Assembly (NCBI GenBank): GCA_031411495.1
Contig: JANOBD010000093.1
Span: 1-10,442 of the forward strand
DNA length: 10,442 bases
DNA from: JANOBD01 sp031411495
Lineage (GTDB): Bacteria; Planctomycetota; Phycisphaerae; Tepidisphaerales; Tepidisphaeraceae
Direction of reading: 5' to 3'
In this document: positions 1 through 5,834 of the stretch, piece after piece
How positions within the stretch are numbered: position 1 is the first letter of the stretch
How the letters are laid out: each line of letters opens with the position of its first letter
The notes under the pieces: generated by a model
Told to the model about the DNA's origin: nothing
Database searches by the model: none
The model's input: only the letters and a program-made list of their open reading frames with translations
Program-made: the position numbers and the translations under genes

Positions 1-270
1 GCTCACGCCGATCCAGCCCGACCTTCTGCCGATGACCAGAATCAGTGGTGTAACCACGAACGGTCGGCCCGCGATGCGAGCGGCGATCGCGGAACCAGCC
101 AGAAAAAACGGATGAACGGGTGAAGGAGCGGATAGGTCGCACAAGATAACTTTTGCGACGTACGGCCCGATTTGGGGCTTAACAAGGCCTTTTTTGCGGT
201 GCAGAACTAGTAAGAGCGCTGCGCTTCCGACCGACCAGACCCAGATGACGTCATTGCCGACAATTCGCAA
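1..270 (-). CDS. Possible partial membrane protein running off the left edge
   Basis: A minus-strand frame stays open from near position 270 to the window edge, so only an N-terminal part (about 90 residues) would be visible. It has no ATG; the first plausible start is a TTG at 270-268, without a clear Shine-Dalgarno. The translation has a hydrophobic stretch (SAALLLVLHRKK) and a second one (FVVTPLILVIG), which could be membrane segments. Third-position GC is only mildly raised, and I recognise no family. A hairpin at 249-275 overlaps the proposed start, which argues that this stretch may instead be the 3' untranslated end of the pyc operon. It could be a real gene, a fragment or a chance open frame. 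Confidence 0.25.
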   Translation of the reverse strand, partial: MRIVGNDVIWVWSVGSAALLLVLHRKKGLVKPQIGPYVAKVILCDLSAPSPVHPFFLAGSAIAARIAGRPFVVTPLILVIGRRSGWIGVS

Positions 271-275
271 CGACG
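249..275 (-). terminator. Hairpin after the effector gene, possible terminator
   Basis: On the minus strand CGTCGTTGC pairs with GCAATGACG (9 bp with one G-U) around a 9-nt loop. It starts 7 nt after the stop codon of the membrane effector gene. There is no U-tract behind it, so an intrinsic terminator is not proven; it could equally be a 3' stabilising structure. Confidence 0.35.
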
Positions 276-281
276 GATGGT

Positions 282-986
282 CTATCTGTGCACAACAACA
301 GCATTCGCGGGTGGTGTGGTTGCGGGTGCAGTCAGTGCTAAGCCGGCCGCAGAGATCAACATAATCGCCAGAACTACGACTAGCCATATCGCGCTCACGA
401 ACGCTCCTTTCAATTCACAGATAGCGTCGTTCACGAAATTGATCTTTCGTTTTACAATTTCGCTCATTCGAATTGTCTGGCGCTCCCAATCGTCTAGTGC
501 ATCACACGCATCGGCCGTGATCGATCGCATGAACTTTGCGCGGTCTGCAAACGTCCGGTCATGCCCTTCGTACTGATATGTTTGCTCAAATGGAAATATC
601 ACGCTTGGCTTTGCGTCAAGCGGCTTCTGCGGCGTAAGTGCGTCGAATGCAGCCTTCGCGGCTCCAAGCGATTTCAGCGCAAATCGGATGATGAATACGA
701 TCACCGCGGCGAAGGTAAACAGCAAAAGCCAGGCGTAATCTGCGGCGAACGCCTTATCCCAACGAACCCATTCTTTCATAATCGCGAACAGTCCGGATAC
801 CGCTCCGACAAGTAGCGGAATCGCAGCAATGACTGCAGAGGCCTTTGTGTCCAAGAACCGCACCACGCTCTGCGCGTTGTCATACCCTTTGGCGAAGTGC
901 TCGACACGTTGCTTGTAATCGAGCCGCGTTACTTGATCGGCGTTTGGATTGGAGGAATCGCTTGCTGTTGTTTCTTGCTCGTTCAT
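282..986 (-). CDS. pycTM: PycTM-like membrane effector of a Pycsar-like defence system
   Basis: A 234-aa membrane protein, about the usual size for Pycsar transmembrane effectors. After a hydrophilic N-terminus comes an amphipathic segment (about residues 22-45) and the motif FLDTKAS (44-50), matching the 'D-x-KAS' signature at the start of the first helix of PycTM-type proteins. Predicted membrane helices are at about 51-70, 85-103 and 195-216, with a soluble, charged region (104-190) between the second and third. In the known family the protein binds a cyclic pyrimidine nucleotide and damages the inner membrane, causing abortive infection. The ATG at 986 is the only ATG before the first helix, so I keep it, although it lies inside the upstream gene. 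It is last in the operon, which fits an effector. Family assignment rests on motif, topology and the cyclase neighbour. Confidence 0.65.
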   Translation of the reverse strand: MNEQETTASDSSNPNADQVTRLDYKQRVEHFAKGYDNAQSVVRFLDTKASAVIAAIPLLVGAVSGLFAIMKEWVRWDKAFAADYAWLLLFTFAAVIVFIIRFALKSLGAAKAAFDALTPQKPLDAKPSVIFPFEQTYQYEGHDRTFADRAKFMRSITADACDALDDWERQTIRMSEIVKRKINFVNDAICELKGAFVSAIWLVVVLAIMLISAAGLALTAPATTPPANAVVVHR

Positions 987-1440
987 ATTCGATCACACCT
1001 GCTCTTCCGTGTTTCCATGAGGGCCACTCTTCACGCCAAACGGTCTCGCCTGTCCGCGAGGCTCGATAGTGCCGGTTCAGAAGACACTTCACACCTTTGC
1101 TAAACCAATCGACGCCTTCACAGTAAATGGACTCTACACGTTTCCCTCGCCAACTCATGTGATCGCGCCAGAGATCATGCAATACCCAACACATTCCGCG
1201 CTCTCGCGAATTGTGCCAATCGGGTTCACATTTCATCCACGTCGCATCGCACCACACGCTTGGCGGAAACCGCTTCGCGTTCTTAAATAGCCATGGCACG
1301 TGAATCTCAACAGGCACATATCGCGAACCCATGTCGAACTGGCCAACGATGCGGTAGTACTTCGGTTTAACGATCGTGACGACCGCGCCGATCCGTAGGC
1401 TCTGTGCCAATCGCTTTGTGAAAACGAAGGACTTACTCAT
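880..1440 (-). CDS. E2/UBC-fold-like protein in the cyclase-effector operon
   Basis: A 186-aa protein starting at the ATG at 1440, which overlaps the cyclase stop as ATGAGTAA (8 bp), so translation is probably coupled. A longer upstream start at 1500 is possible but lies inside pycC. The centre reads like an E2 core: strand-rich residues 28-50, then FPPSVWC (58-64) like the E2 'P-x-x-P-P-x-V' turn, then WHNSRERGMCWVLHDLWRD (75-93), which parallels the E2 'HPN...G-x-CL...L...W' segment with Cys84 in the place of the catalytic cysteine. A Trp-rich helical region follows (111-145, ending EWPSWKHG). CBASS Cap2 proteins of this fold conjugate the nucleotide synthase to targets; here the role is inferred only. 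No E1-like gene is visible. Residues after about 146 are Arg/Ser-rich and overlap the next gene; they may be an out-of-frame tail (see finding). Confidence 0.5.
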   Translation of the reverse strand: MSKSFVFTKRLAQSLRIGAVVTIVKPKYYRIVGQFDMGSRYVPVEIHVPWLFKNAKRFPPSVWCDATWMKCEPDWHNSRERGMCWVLHDLWRDHMSWRGKRVESIYCEGVDWFSKGVKCLLNRHYRASRTGETVWREEWPSWKHGRAGVIEYERARNNSKRFLQSKRRSSNAARLQATCRALRQRV

Positions 1441-2908
1441 GGAAATACGGCTTCGGTTCGATCTGACGCGTCTGTCGTTCTGAAACCGTAATCGTCGCAC
1501 TTTCCCCGACGGTCTCTTTCTTATCGCGGGCGTCTTTCAGATCCTCAATCTTCGCGGTCTTGTAGAGTGTAGACGTTTCGCCGCGCACCGTCGTCGCTGC
1601 CGTGAACTGCCTTCTGTACAAGGGATCGAGTCGTTCGTAGTCCGCGGTGTACAACGCCATTTCGCCCGCGTGCGGGTCGACATTCCCGAAAGCCTCGGCG
1701 CTTCGTCCGATACCTTCCCCGACTGCCACTAAGAATCGCCGATTTCGGATCTCGATGCCTGCGAGGTAGACATTACCAGCGCAGTTCCCGTGCAATTCAC
1801 CTCCTGCGACACCGTGGGCCCACCCGCCAAAACCACACTCGCTCGCCGCTTCGTCCATCTCCTTCTCAAAGTCGATCGAGAGATCGACCAGCCGAAACGG
1901 AGCGGCCAAATCGTATTCGGCCTTGGTACCGAAGACGGCCACGGCAGTGAAGTTATCACCCGCCCAAGGCAACTGGACGATCGATTGAGCTTGTTGAGTC
2001 GCGAACCGCGCGCCTGCCAACATGATGCAGTTAAACTGCAGCGCGAGCTGTTGCAGTTCGATGTCGTTGTCAAAACATTCCTCGACGCGTTTGGTGAATC
2101 CGTCGAGATCAGTACGCATCGCCCAGCCCCAATAAGCGATTGGCTTTTCTGCGCTCGGGGACATGCTGGAGCCAGCTGGCCCGATCGGCTGCGCACGCGC
2201 CATCGCACGCTTCCAAGAGGGAGCACCTTCATTGAAAACGATCCTCGGTTCAAACGTTCTCGCCTCCGCAGCCAACGAGTCCTCCTGCGACTCATTTAAC
2301 GTTCGAGCCAAATCATCGAGCTTCCGATGGGTCCATGTTTTGTCAGGTAACCGGAACGCCGCGTGGAACTTCTGCAGGTCTCGATATTCTTCCGACTTTT
2401 CGAGCTGGGCGTACAGATGCTTGGCAGGTGCGTTCGCCGCGTTGCCGAGAGAAACCCAGGATTGGTCGCCGTGAATGTCGGGCGACGCGACAATGAACGT
2501 TTTGCCCGAATCTGCAGTTATCACCCAACTGCGAACTCGCTTCGTGTTGTCGAAGAAAACACGACGATAAGCAGCGTGCACATCAGCGGCATAGGCGACA
2601 GCATGGCTCGCAGCCTCTCGAAAGGAGCCAGCAGGAATCGCAACATGCAGGAGCGAGCCCTGCAGCTCGATTAGCGCACCGCCGTAATTCTCGGCAATTC
2701 GATCTGCGAGCCAACCTGCTCGTGTCACAGAGCGGAGAAAATCCTTGGCATCCTCGCCAGTTGTGGCACGCTCAAATCGGTCGTGAAAATCGAGCTTGAT
2801 GTAGACGTGATCGAGGATCTGGGAAAGATTGGGATATACACCCTTCTGCCTAGATTCCAAAAATGATCGAAAAGTCCTTAATGTCGTAGGTGGTATCTGA
2901 AGAGTCAT
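1433..2908 (-). CDS. pycC: Pycsar-like tandem class III nucleotide cyclase
   Basis: A 491-aa soluble protein with two class III cyclase-like domains. Domain 1 (about 30-200) has Asp40 at the first metal position, GG at 76-77, GS at 84-85 where GD is expected, and SLGNAANAPAK (153-163) matching the 'G-x-x-N-x-A-A-R' motif with Asn159 and Lys163. Domain 2 (about 257-438) has DLDGFT (267-272) like 'DIxGFT', GD at 317-318, and GEGIGRSAE (397-405) where Asn and Arg are replaced by Gly401 and Glu405. So domain 1 lacks the second metal Asp while domain 2 has both, and only domain 1 keeps the transition-state pair. A polar tail covers about 440-491. Known PycC enzymes make cCMP or cUMP on phage infection; the substrate here is not readable from sequence. 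AAGGA at 2920-2924 lies 11 nt before the ATG. First gene of the operon, divergent from the gene at 3311. Another class III cyclase role is the main alternative. Confidence 0.65.
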   Translation of the reverse strand: MTLQIPPTTLRTFRSFLESRQKGVYPNLSQILDHVYIKLDFHDRFERATTGEDAKDFLRSVTRAGWLADRIAENYGGALIELQGSLLHVAIPAGSFREAASHAVAYAADVHAAYRRVFFDNTKRVRSWVITADSGKTFIVASPDIHGDQSWVSLGNAANAPAKHLYAQLEKSEEYRDLQKFHAAFRLPDKTWTHRKLDDLARTLNESQEDSLAAEARTFEPRIVFNEGAPSWKRAMARAQPIGPAGSSMSPSAEKPIAYWGWAMRTDLDGFTKRVEECFDNDIELQQLALQFNCIMLAGARFATQQAQSIVQLPWAGDNFTAVAVFGTKAEYDLAAPFRLVDLSIDFEKEMDEAASECGFGGWAHGVAGGELHGNCAGNVYLAGIEIRNRRFLVAVGEGIGRSAEAFGNVDPHAGEMALYTADYERLDPLYRRQFTAATTVRGETSTLYKTAKIEDLKDARDKKETVGESATITVSERQTRQIEPKPYFHE

Positions 2909-2934
2909 CTTCTTATATTTCCTTGAATTAGAGA

Positions 2935-2947
2935 AGCGACGAGTGGA
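2935..2947 (+). repeat. 13-bp repeat, left copy of an inverted pair
   Basis: AGCGACGAGTGGA occurs here and as its exact reverse complement at 6848-6860. The two copies face each other around the plus-strand module (small Cys/His gene, ATPase, Replic_Relax). A 13-bp match is near chance expectation in a window of this size, and no target-site duplication is visible next to the copies. Confidence 0.3.
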
Positions 2948-2970
2948 TTGCGTCGCTCCGTTGTGCGACG
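2935..2970. promoter_or_regulatory. Alternating palindromes in the pycC leader/promoter
   Basis: AGCGACG (2935-2941), CGTCGCT (2951-2957) and GCGACG (2965-2970) lie in a row. The middle arm can pair with either neighbour: 7 bp with a 9-nt loop on one side, 6 bp with an 8-nt loop on the other. The block sits 27-62 nt upstream of the pycC start codon. It could be a repressor operator or a pair of mutually exclusive leader hairpins; the sequence alone does not decide. Confidence 0.35.
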
Positions 2971-3267
2971 AAATGCCCTATTGCAATCGGCGTGCCGCCA
3001 GAATTGAAAGCGCTAACATACTCCGTACACGGTGGTTACGTGCGCCATTGGTCGTTGGCGAAGTTCGAGAACTGCGGATTTGGCAGACGGATTGGCGATA
3101 CAACACTTCGTTGACCGCCAATTCTGGAATCGGCGGGTCGCGGAATCGATCGAAAACCGGTGGCCGAAAGGAACTAGTGCTTCATTGAGCCATTCCCTGA
3201 GTACGGGTGGCGTGAGATTTCTGCGCCGATCGGTCTGATGATTTCGACTATCCATTACGGTGCCTTC

Positions 3268-3296
3268 GGCCCGCTGCCGATGGTCGGCGGCCGGCC
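3268..3296 (+). promoter_or_regulatory. GC-rich leader hairpin next to the Shine-Dalgarno of the 3311 gene
   Basis: GCTGCCGA (3273-3280) pairs with TCGGCGGC (3284-3291), 8 bp with one G-U, around a TGG loop; after one C-C mismatch, four more G-C pairs extend the stem to 3268/3296. The hairpin ends one base before the ribosome binding site GGAGAA (3298-3303), which is 7 nt from the ATG at 3311. It may be a leader structure controlling translation or mRNA stability, or a DNA-level operator. Confidence 0.4.
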
Positions 3297-3310
3297 CGGA
3301 GAAACTCACC

Positions 3311-3568
3311 ATGTCGAAAACGACTCAAACACAATCCGTTCCGTATACCGGCCGCATCGGACTCGCCACCTGCACTCGCTGCAAGTGTGAGCGTCGATTC
3401 CGCGAGGTGCGGCAGTCCGAAAGCCTCAAACCCTGGGACTTCTTCCCCATTCCGTGGATGTTTGTCGGCAAACTCTTCGACCGGGCCAGCACCGTCTGGA
3501 TCAGCAAGAAATGCAACCACGTTTTCATCGAATCGGAGTTCAATGACCTGAACATCGACGACGCATAG
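3311..3568 (+). CDS. Small Cys/His-containing protein, possible zinc-binding
   Basis: An 85-aa protein with a good ribosome binding site (GGAGAA at 3298-3303), which favours the ATG at 3311 over an upstream in-frame start at 3260. It has CTRCKC (Cys21, Cys24, Cys26) near the N-terminus and CNH (Cys68, His70) near the C-terminus, so a single zinc site built from Cys21/Cys24 plus Cys68/His70 is possible. Between them lies a hydrophobic, Trp/Phe/Pro-rich stretch (WDFFPIPWMFVGKLF, 42-56) too short and proline-rich to be a confident membrane helix. I do not recognise the family. It is the first gene of the plus-strand module; a terminator-like hairpin separates it from the ATPase gene, so the two may be only partly co-expressed. 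Confidence 0.55.
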   Translation: MSKTTQTQSVPYTGRIGLATCTRCKCERRFREVRQSESLKPWDFFPIPWMFVGKLFDRASTVWISKKCNHVFIESEFNDLNIDDA

Positions 3569-3603
3569 TCGCCATCGATGTTCCCGTCGTGAGAAATCCG
3601 CAC

Positions 3604-3630
3604 ACGTCCGGCGCGCCATGCGTCGGACGT
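3604..3630 (+). terminator. Terminator-like hairpin before the ATPase gene
   Basis: ACGTCCGGCG pairs with CGTCGGACGT (10 bp with one G-U) around a 7-nt loop, followed by TTTT at 3630-3633. It lies 35 nt after the stop of the small Cys/His gene and 15 nt before the ATG at 3646. The short U-tract makes it a weak intrinsic terminator or attenuator. Its position supports 3646, not the upstream GTG at 3589, as the start of the ATPase gene. Confidence 0.5.
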
Positions 3631-3645
3631 TTTACATTGGCGGCA

Positions 3646-5805
3646 ATGAAGTACGGCAACGACCTCACACTCGGCCACACGCAGGATGGGAATCCCCTGA
3701 CGATCTCCCGCGAAGAACGATCGATGCACCTCTACATCGCCGGCGCGACCGGCTGCGGCAAGAGCAAGTTGCTCGAACACGCGATCCGGTCTGATGTGCT
3801 GCGCAGAAGCGTCTCCGGCTGTGGCCTGATGTTCTTCGACATCCACGGTTCCCTCTTTGATTCGACGATCGACTGGATGGCACAGCACGGCCTGCGGCAC
3901 GTGCCGGTGATCCCCTTTGACCTGCGGCGGGATGACTGGGTGCTCAGCTACAACCTGATCCGGCCTCGTCCGCCCGAAGAAGCTCAAACGGCGCCGATCG
4001 TGGCGAACTTCGTTCGCGCCATCGCGCACGCCTGGGGTGCGACCGACCTGAACGCGACGCCGCGCTTGGCGAAGTGGCTTTGGACGCTGCTCGTGAGTCT
4101 TTACGAAAACAAACTCACGCTTGGCGAGGCGATGCATTTGGTGCGCAGTCCCGACTTCCGGCATCGGATCGCACAGCAGGTGAAGGACCCGATCGCCCAA
4201 ACGGTCTGGGAGATCAGCAGCCATCTGGATGAAGGAGAATTTCAAGAACAAGTCGAAAGTACGGTGAGCAGAATCCTCAAGTTTCTCGGCACGCAGGTCA
4301 TGCGGGCGACGCTCTGTCAGACCGGACTGTCGCTCGATCTGGCGGCGGTATTGAAACAAGGCGCGATCGTGCCGGTCTGTCTCGCAGCCGAACGGGGGCG
4401 CGTGGATGAAGAAGATTGCCGTACGCTGGGTTGCGTGCTGCTGGCCGACCTCTGGACGGCGGCACGGGCGCGCGGATCAAAATCGATTCACCGACCGTTC
4501 TATGTCTATGTCGATGAGTTTCAGCAATTCGTGACGCCCACGATGGCGGAAACATTGGATCAAAGCCGCAAGTTCGGCATCCACTTCATGCTCGCCCATC
4601 AGACGCCCAGCCAGATACTGGGTCGCGGTGAGACCGGCCAGCGCGTCTTCGACGCGATCATGGCCAATGCGCGTACCAAAATCGTCTTCCAACTCGATCA
4701 TCCGAAGGATCTACCCCTCCTGACGGAGTGGCTCTTTCGCAACGAGATCGATGTGGATGCGATCAAGTATCAAGGTCATTCGACCCACGTCATCGGTCAC
4801 GAGTTGACCTACATGCGCAGCTATTCGGTGTCGCGGAGCCAAGGACAAAGTGCCGGGTCCAGTTCTACACGCACTCGCAGCGAAAGTGACAGCGTCGGAC
4901 GCAATTGGACGGAAGGAGCGAGCCTCAGCGATACGAACGGCACGAACACGTCGAGTGGGATATCAACTACATCGGGTCGGTCCAGCAACCACGGGACCAA
5001 CGAATCCGAGAGTTTTGGCGGTCAAGTAACGCTTGGCAACGGCACGACGGAATCGACCTCCGTCAGCCGCGACCTCGCCCAGCCCAGGCGAAAACTCAAG
5101 GATGAACTGGCGGAGGAAGAATCGGACTATCCCGATCTATTGAACCTGCTCGATGAGGATGGCGAAGAGGATGAAGACAAAATCGACCGTCTTGATCACG
5201 CGACCCACCGAGTCGCGCTCTCTCACACCGAGGGTCAGAATACCAGCGACTCGGTCGGCCTTTCCGCCCAGTTGATGCGTGGGCTCAGCGAAGGCGTTTC
5301 CGAATCCACATCCGTCGCCCGATCGGATGGGACGGGCACGAGTGAATCCCGGAGCATCAGCGTGACCCATTCCGAAGGCGGCAGCGATGCTCGTACCACG
5401 GGTGGATCAATGGCTCGCGGCCAGAGCCTGCAAAAGAACCGCTCAATCACCCACGGCGTGTCGATGTCGCCGATGTTGATGCCGATCTACGGCACCGAAT
5501 CGGGCACGCCGGTCTACCGATCGGTCGCGGAACAGCTGTTTTCAGCCACCCAGCGTATTGCCGCTCAGGCCCGTCAACATTTCACATTGCGAATTGTCGG
5601 CCAGATTTCTGTCCAATCCGGAAAGACGCCCACCGTTCGTGCGCCGCTGCTACTTCCCTCTCGCAGAGAAGGCTGGTTGCTCCGAGCGTACGAGAAACTC
5701 CCGTTCGCGTTGCGCATGAGCGAGGCGCTGTCGCGCATCGAACTCCGCGAGCGTGGATTCGTCACGCCCGTCGAGGAGCCGACATCAAGCAAGCGTCGGC
5801 GGTGA
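3646..5805 (+). CDS. TraG/VirD4/HerA-like conjugation ATPase with Ser-rich insertions
   Basis: A 719-aa protein from the ATG at 3646; an in-frame GTG at 3589 is possible but would place a hairpin inside the gene. It has Walker A GATGCGKS (33-40), FFDIHGSLFD (63-72) resembling the 'DPHG' motif of TraG/HerA-type ATPases, a Walker B YVYVDEFQQF (286-295) and a Gln motif AHQT (317-320). These hexameric pumps move DNA and link relaxosomes to type IV secretion channels. No N-terminal membrane helix is present, unlike VirD4, so a cytosolic, TraG-like/DUF87-type protein is likely. After the ATPase core come two Ser/Thr/Gly-rich blocks (about 392-476 and 525-605), separated by an acidic stretch (482-515); both contain ESTSV[SA]R. 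A folded C-terminus (about 625-705) closes the protein. The Replic_Relax gene follows 29 nt downstream, as in mobile element backbones. Confidence 0.7.
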   Translation: MKYGNDLTLGHTQDGNPLTISREERSMHLYIAGATGCGKSKLLEHAIRSDVLRRSVSGCGLMFFDIHGSLFDSTIDWMAQHGLRHVPVIPFDLRRDDWVLSYNLIRPRPPEEAQTAPIVANFVRAIAHAWGATDLNATPRLAKWLWTLLVSLYENKLTLGEAMHLVRSPDFRHRIAQQVKDPIAQTVWEISSHLDEGEFQEQVESTVSRILKFLGTQVMRATLCQTGLSLDLAAVLKQGAIVPVCLAAERGRVDEEDCRTLGCVLLADLWTAARARGSKSIHRPFYVYVDEFQQFVTPTMAETLDQSRKFGIHFMLAHQTPSQILGRGETGQRVFDAIMANARTKIVFQLDHPKDLPLLTEWLFRNEIDVDAIKYQGHSTHVIGHELTYMRSYSVSRSQGQSAGSSSTRTRSESDSVGRNWTEGASLSDTNGTNTSSGISTTSGRSSNHGTNESESFGGQVTLGNGTTESTSVSRDLAQPRRKLKDELAEEESDYPDLLNLLDEDGEEDEDKIDRLDHATHRVALSHTEGQNTSDSVGLSAQLMRGLSEGVSESTSVARSDGTGTSESRSISVTHSEGGSDARTTGGSMARGQSLQKNRSITHGVSMSPMLMPIYGTESGTPVYRSVAEQLFSATQRIAAQARQHFTLRIVGQISVQSGKTPTVRAPLLLPSRREGWLLRAYEKLPFALRMSEALSRIELRERGFVTPVEEPTSSKRRR
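4819..5460 (+). other. Twin Ser/Thr/Gly-rich low-complexity blocks in the ATPase
   Basis: Codons 392-605 of the ATPase encode two runs dominated by alternating Ser/Thr, Gly, Asn and Glu, broken by an acidic linker (DEDGEEDEDK, 503-512). The motif ESTSVSR (469-475) returns as ESTSVAR (553-559), pointing to an old internal duplication. Ser-rich insertions of this type are known in TraG-like ATPases of mobile elements; their role is not clear. Confidence 0.6.
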
Positions 5806-5834
5806 GGTGAATTGGTGACGCCAGTCGTGGTAAA

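Larger units (their letters stand above)
2909..3310. other. Divergent intergenic region between pycC and the small Cys/His gene
   Basis: About 400 bp separate two divergent starts, so promoters for both operons must lie here. Near pycC there are alternating GCGACG/CGTCGC palindromes (2935-2970), and near the gene at 3311 a GC-rich hairpin (3268-3296) followed by a Shine-Dalgarno. The middle (about 2975-3260) contains short open frames on both strands, but none has a recognisable product, a ribosome binding site or a clear coding signature. I could not pick out convincing -35/-10 boxes. Confidence 0.5.

Noticed and set aside
1790..2674. Plus-strand and alternative minus-strand frames inside pycC
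   Set aside because: They overlap the two cyclase domains in other frames and have no motifs of their own.
282..2908. Reading the operon as a CBASS system because of the E2-like gene
   Set aside because: The synthase does not show the CD-NTase GS...DxD nucleotidyltransferase pattern; its motifs (DLDGFT, GD, GNAAN-x-x-AK) fit class III cyclases, and the effector fits PycTM.
3013..3312. Overlapping open frames on both strands in the pycC/3311 intergenic region
   Set aside because: None has a ribosome binding site, recognisable product or consistent coding bias; a decayed gene cannot be excluded but is not supported.
3325..4359. Long minus-strand open frame (344 codons) opposite the ATPase gene
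   Set aside because: It lies antisense to Walker A and other conserved motifs of the ATPase, and its translation is Arg/His/Val-rich without a recognisable domain, typical of a GC-rich shadow frame.
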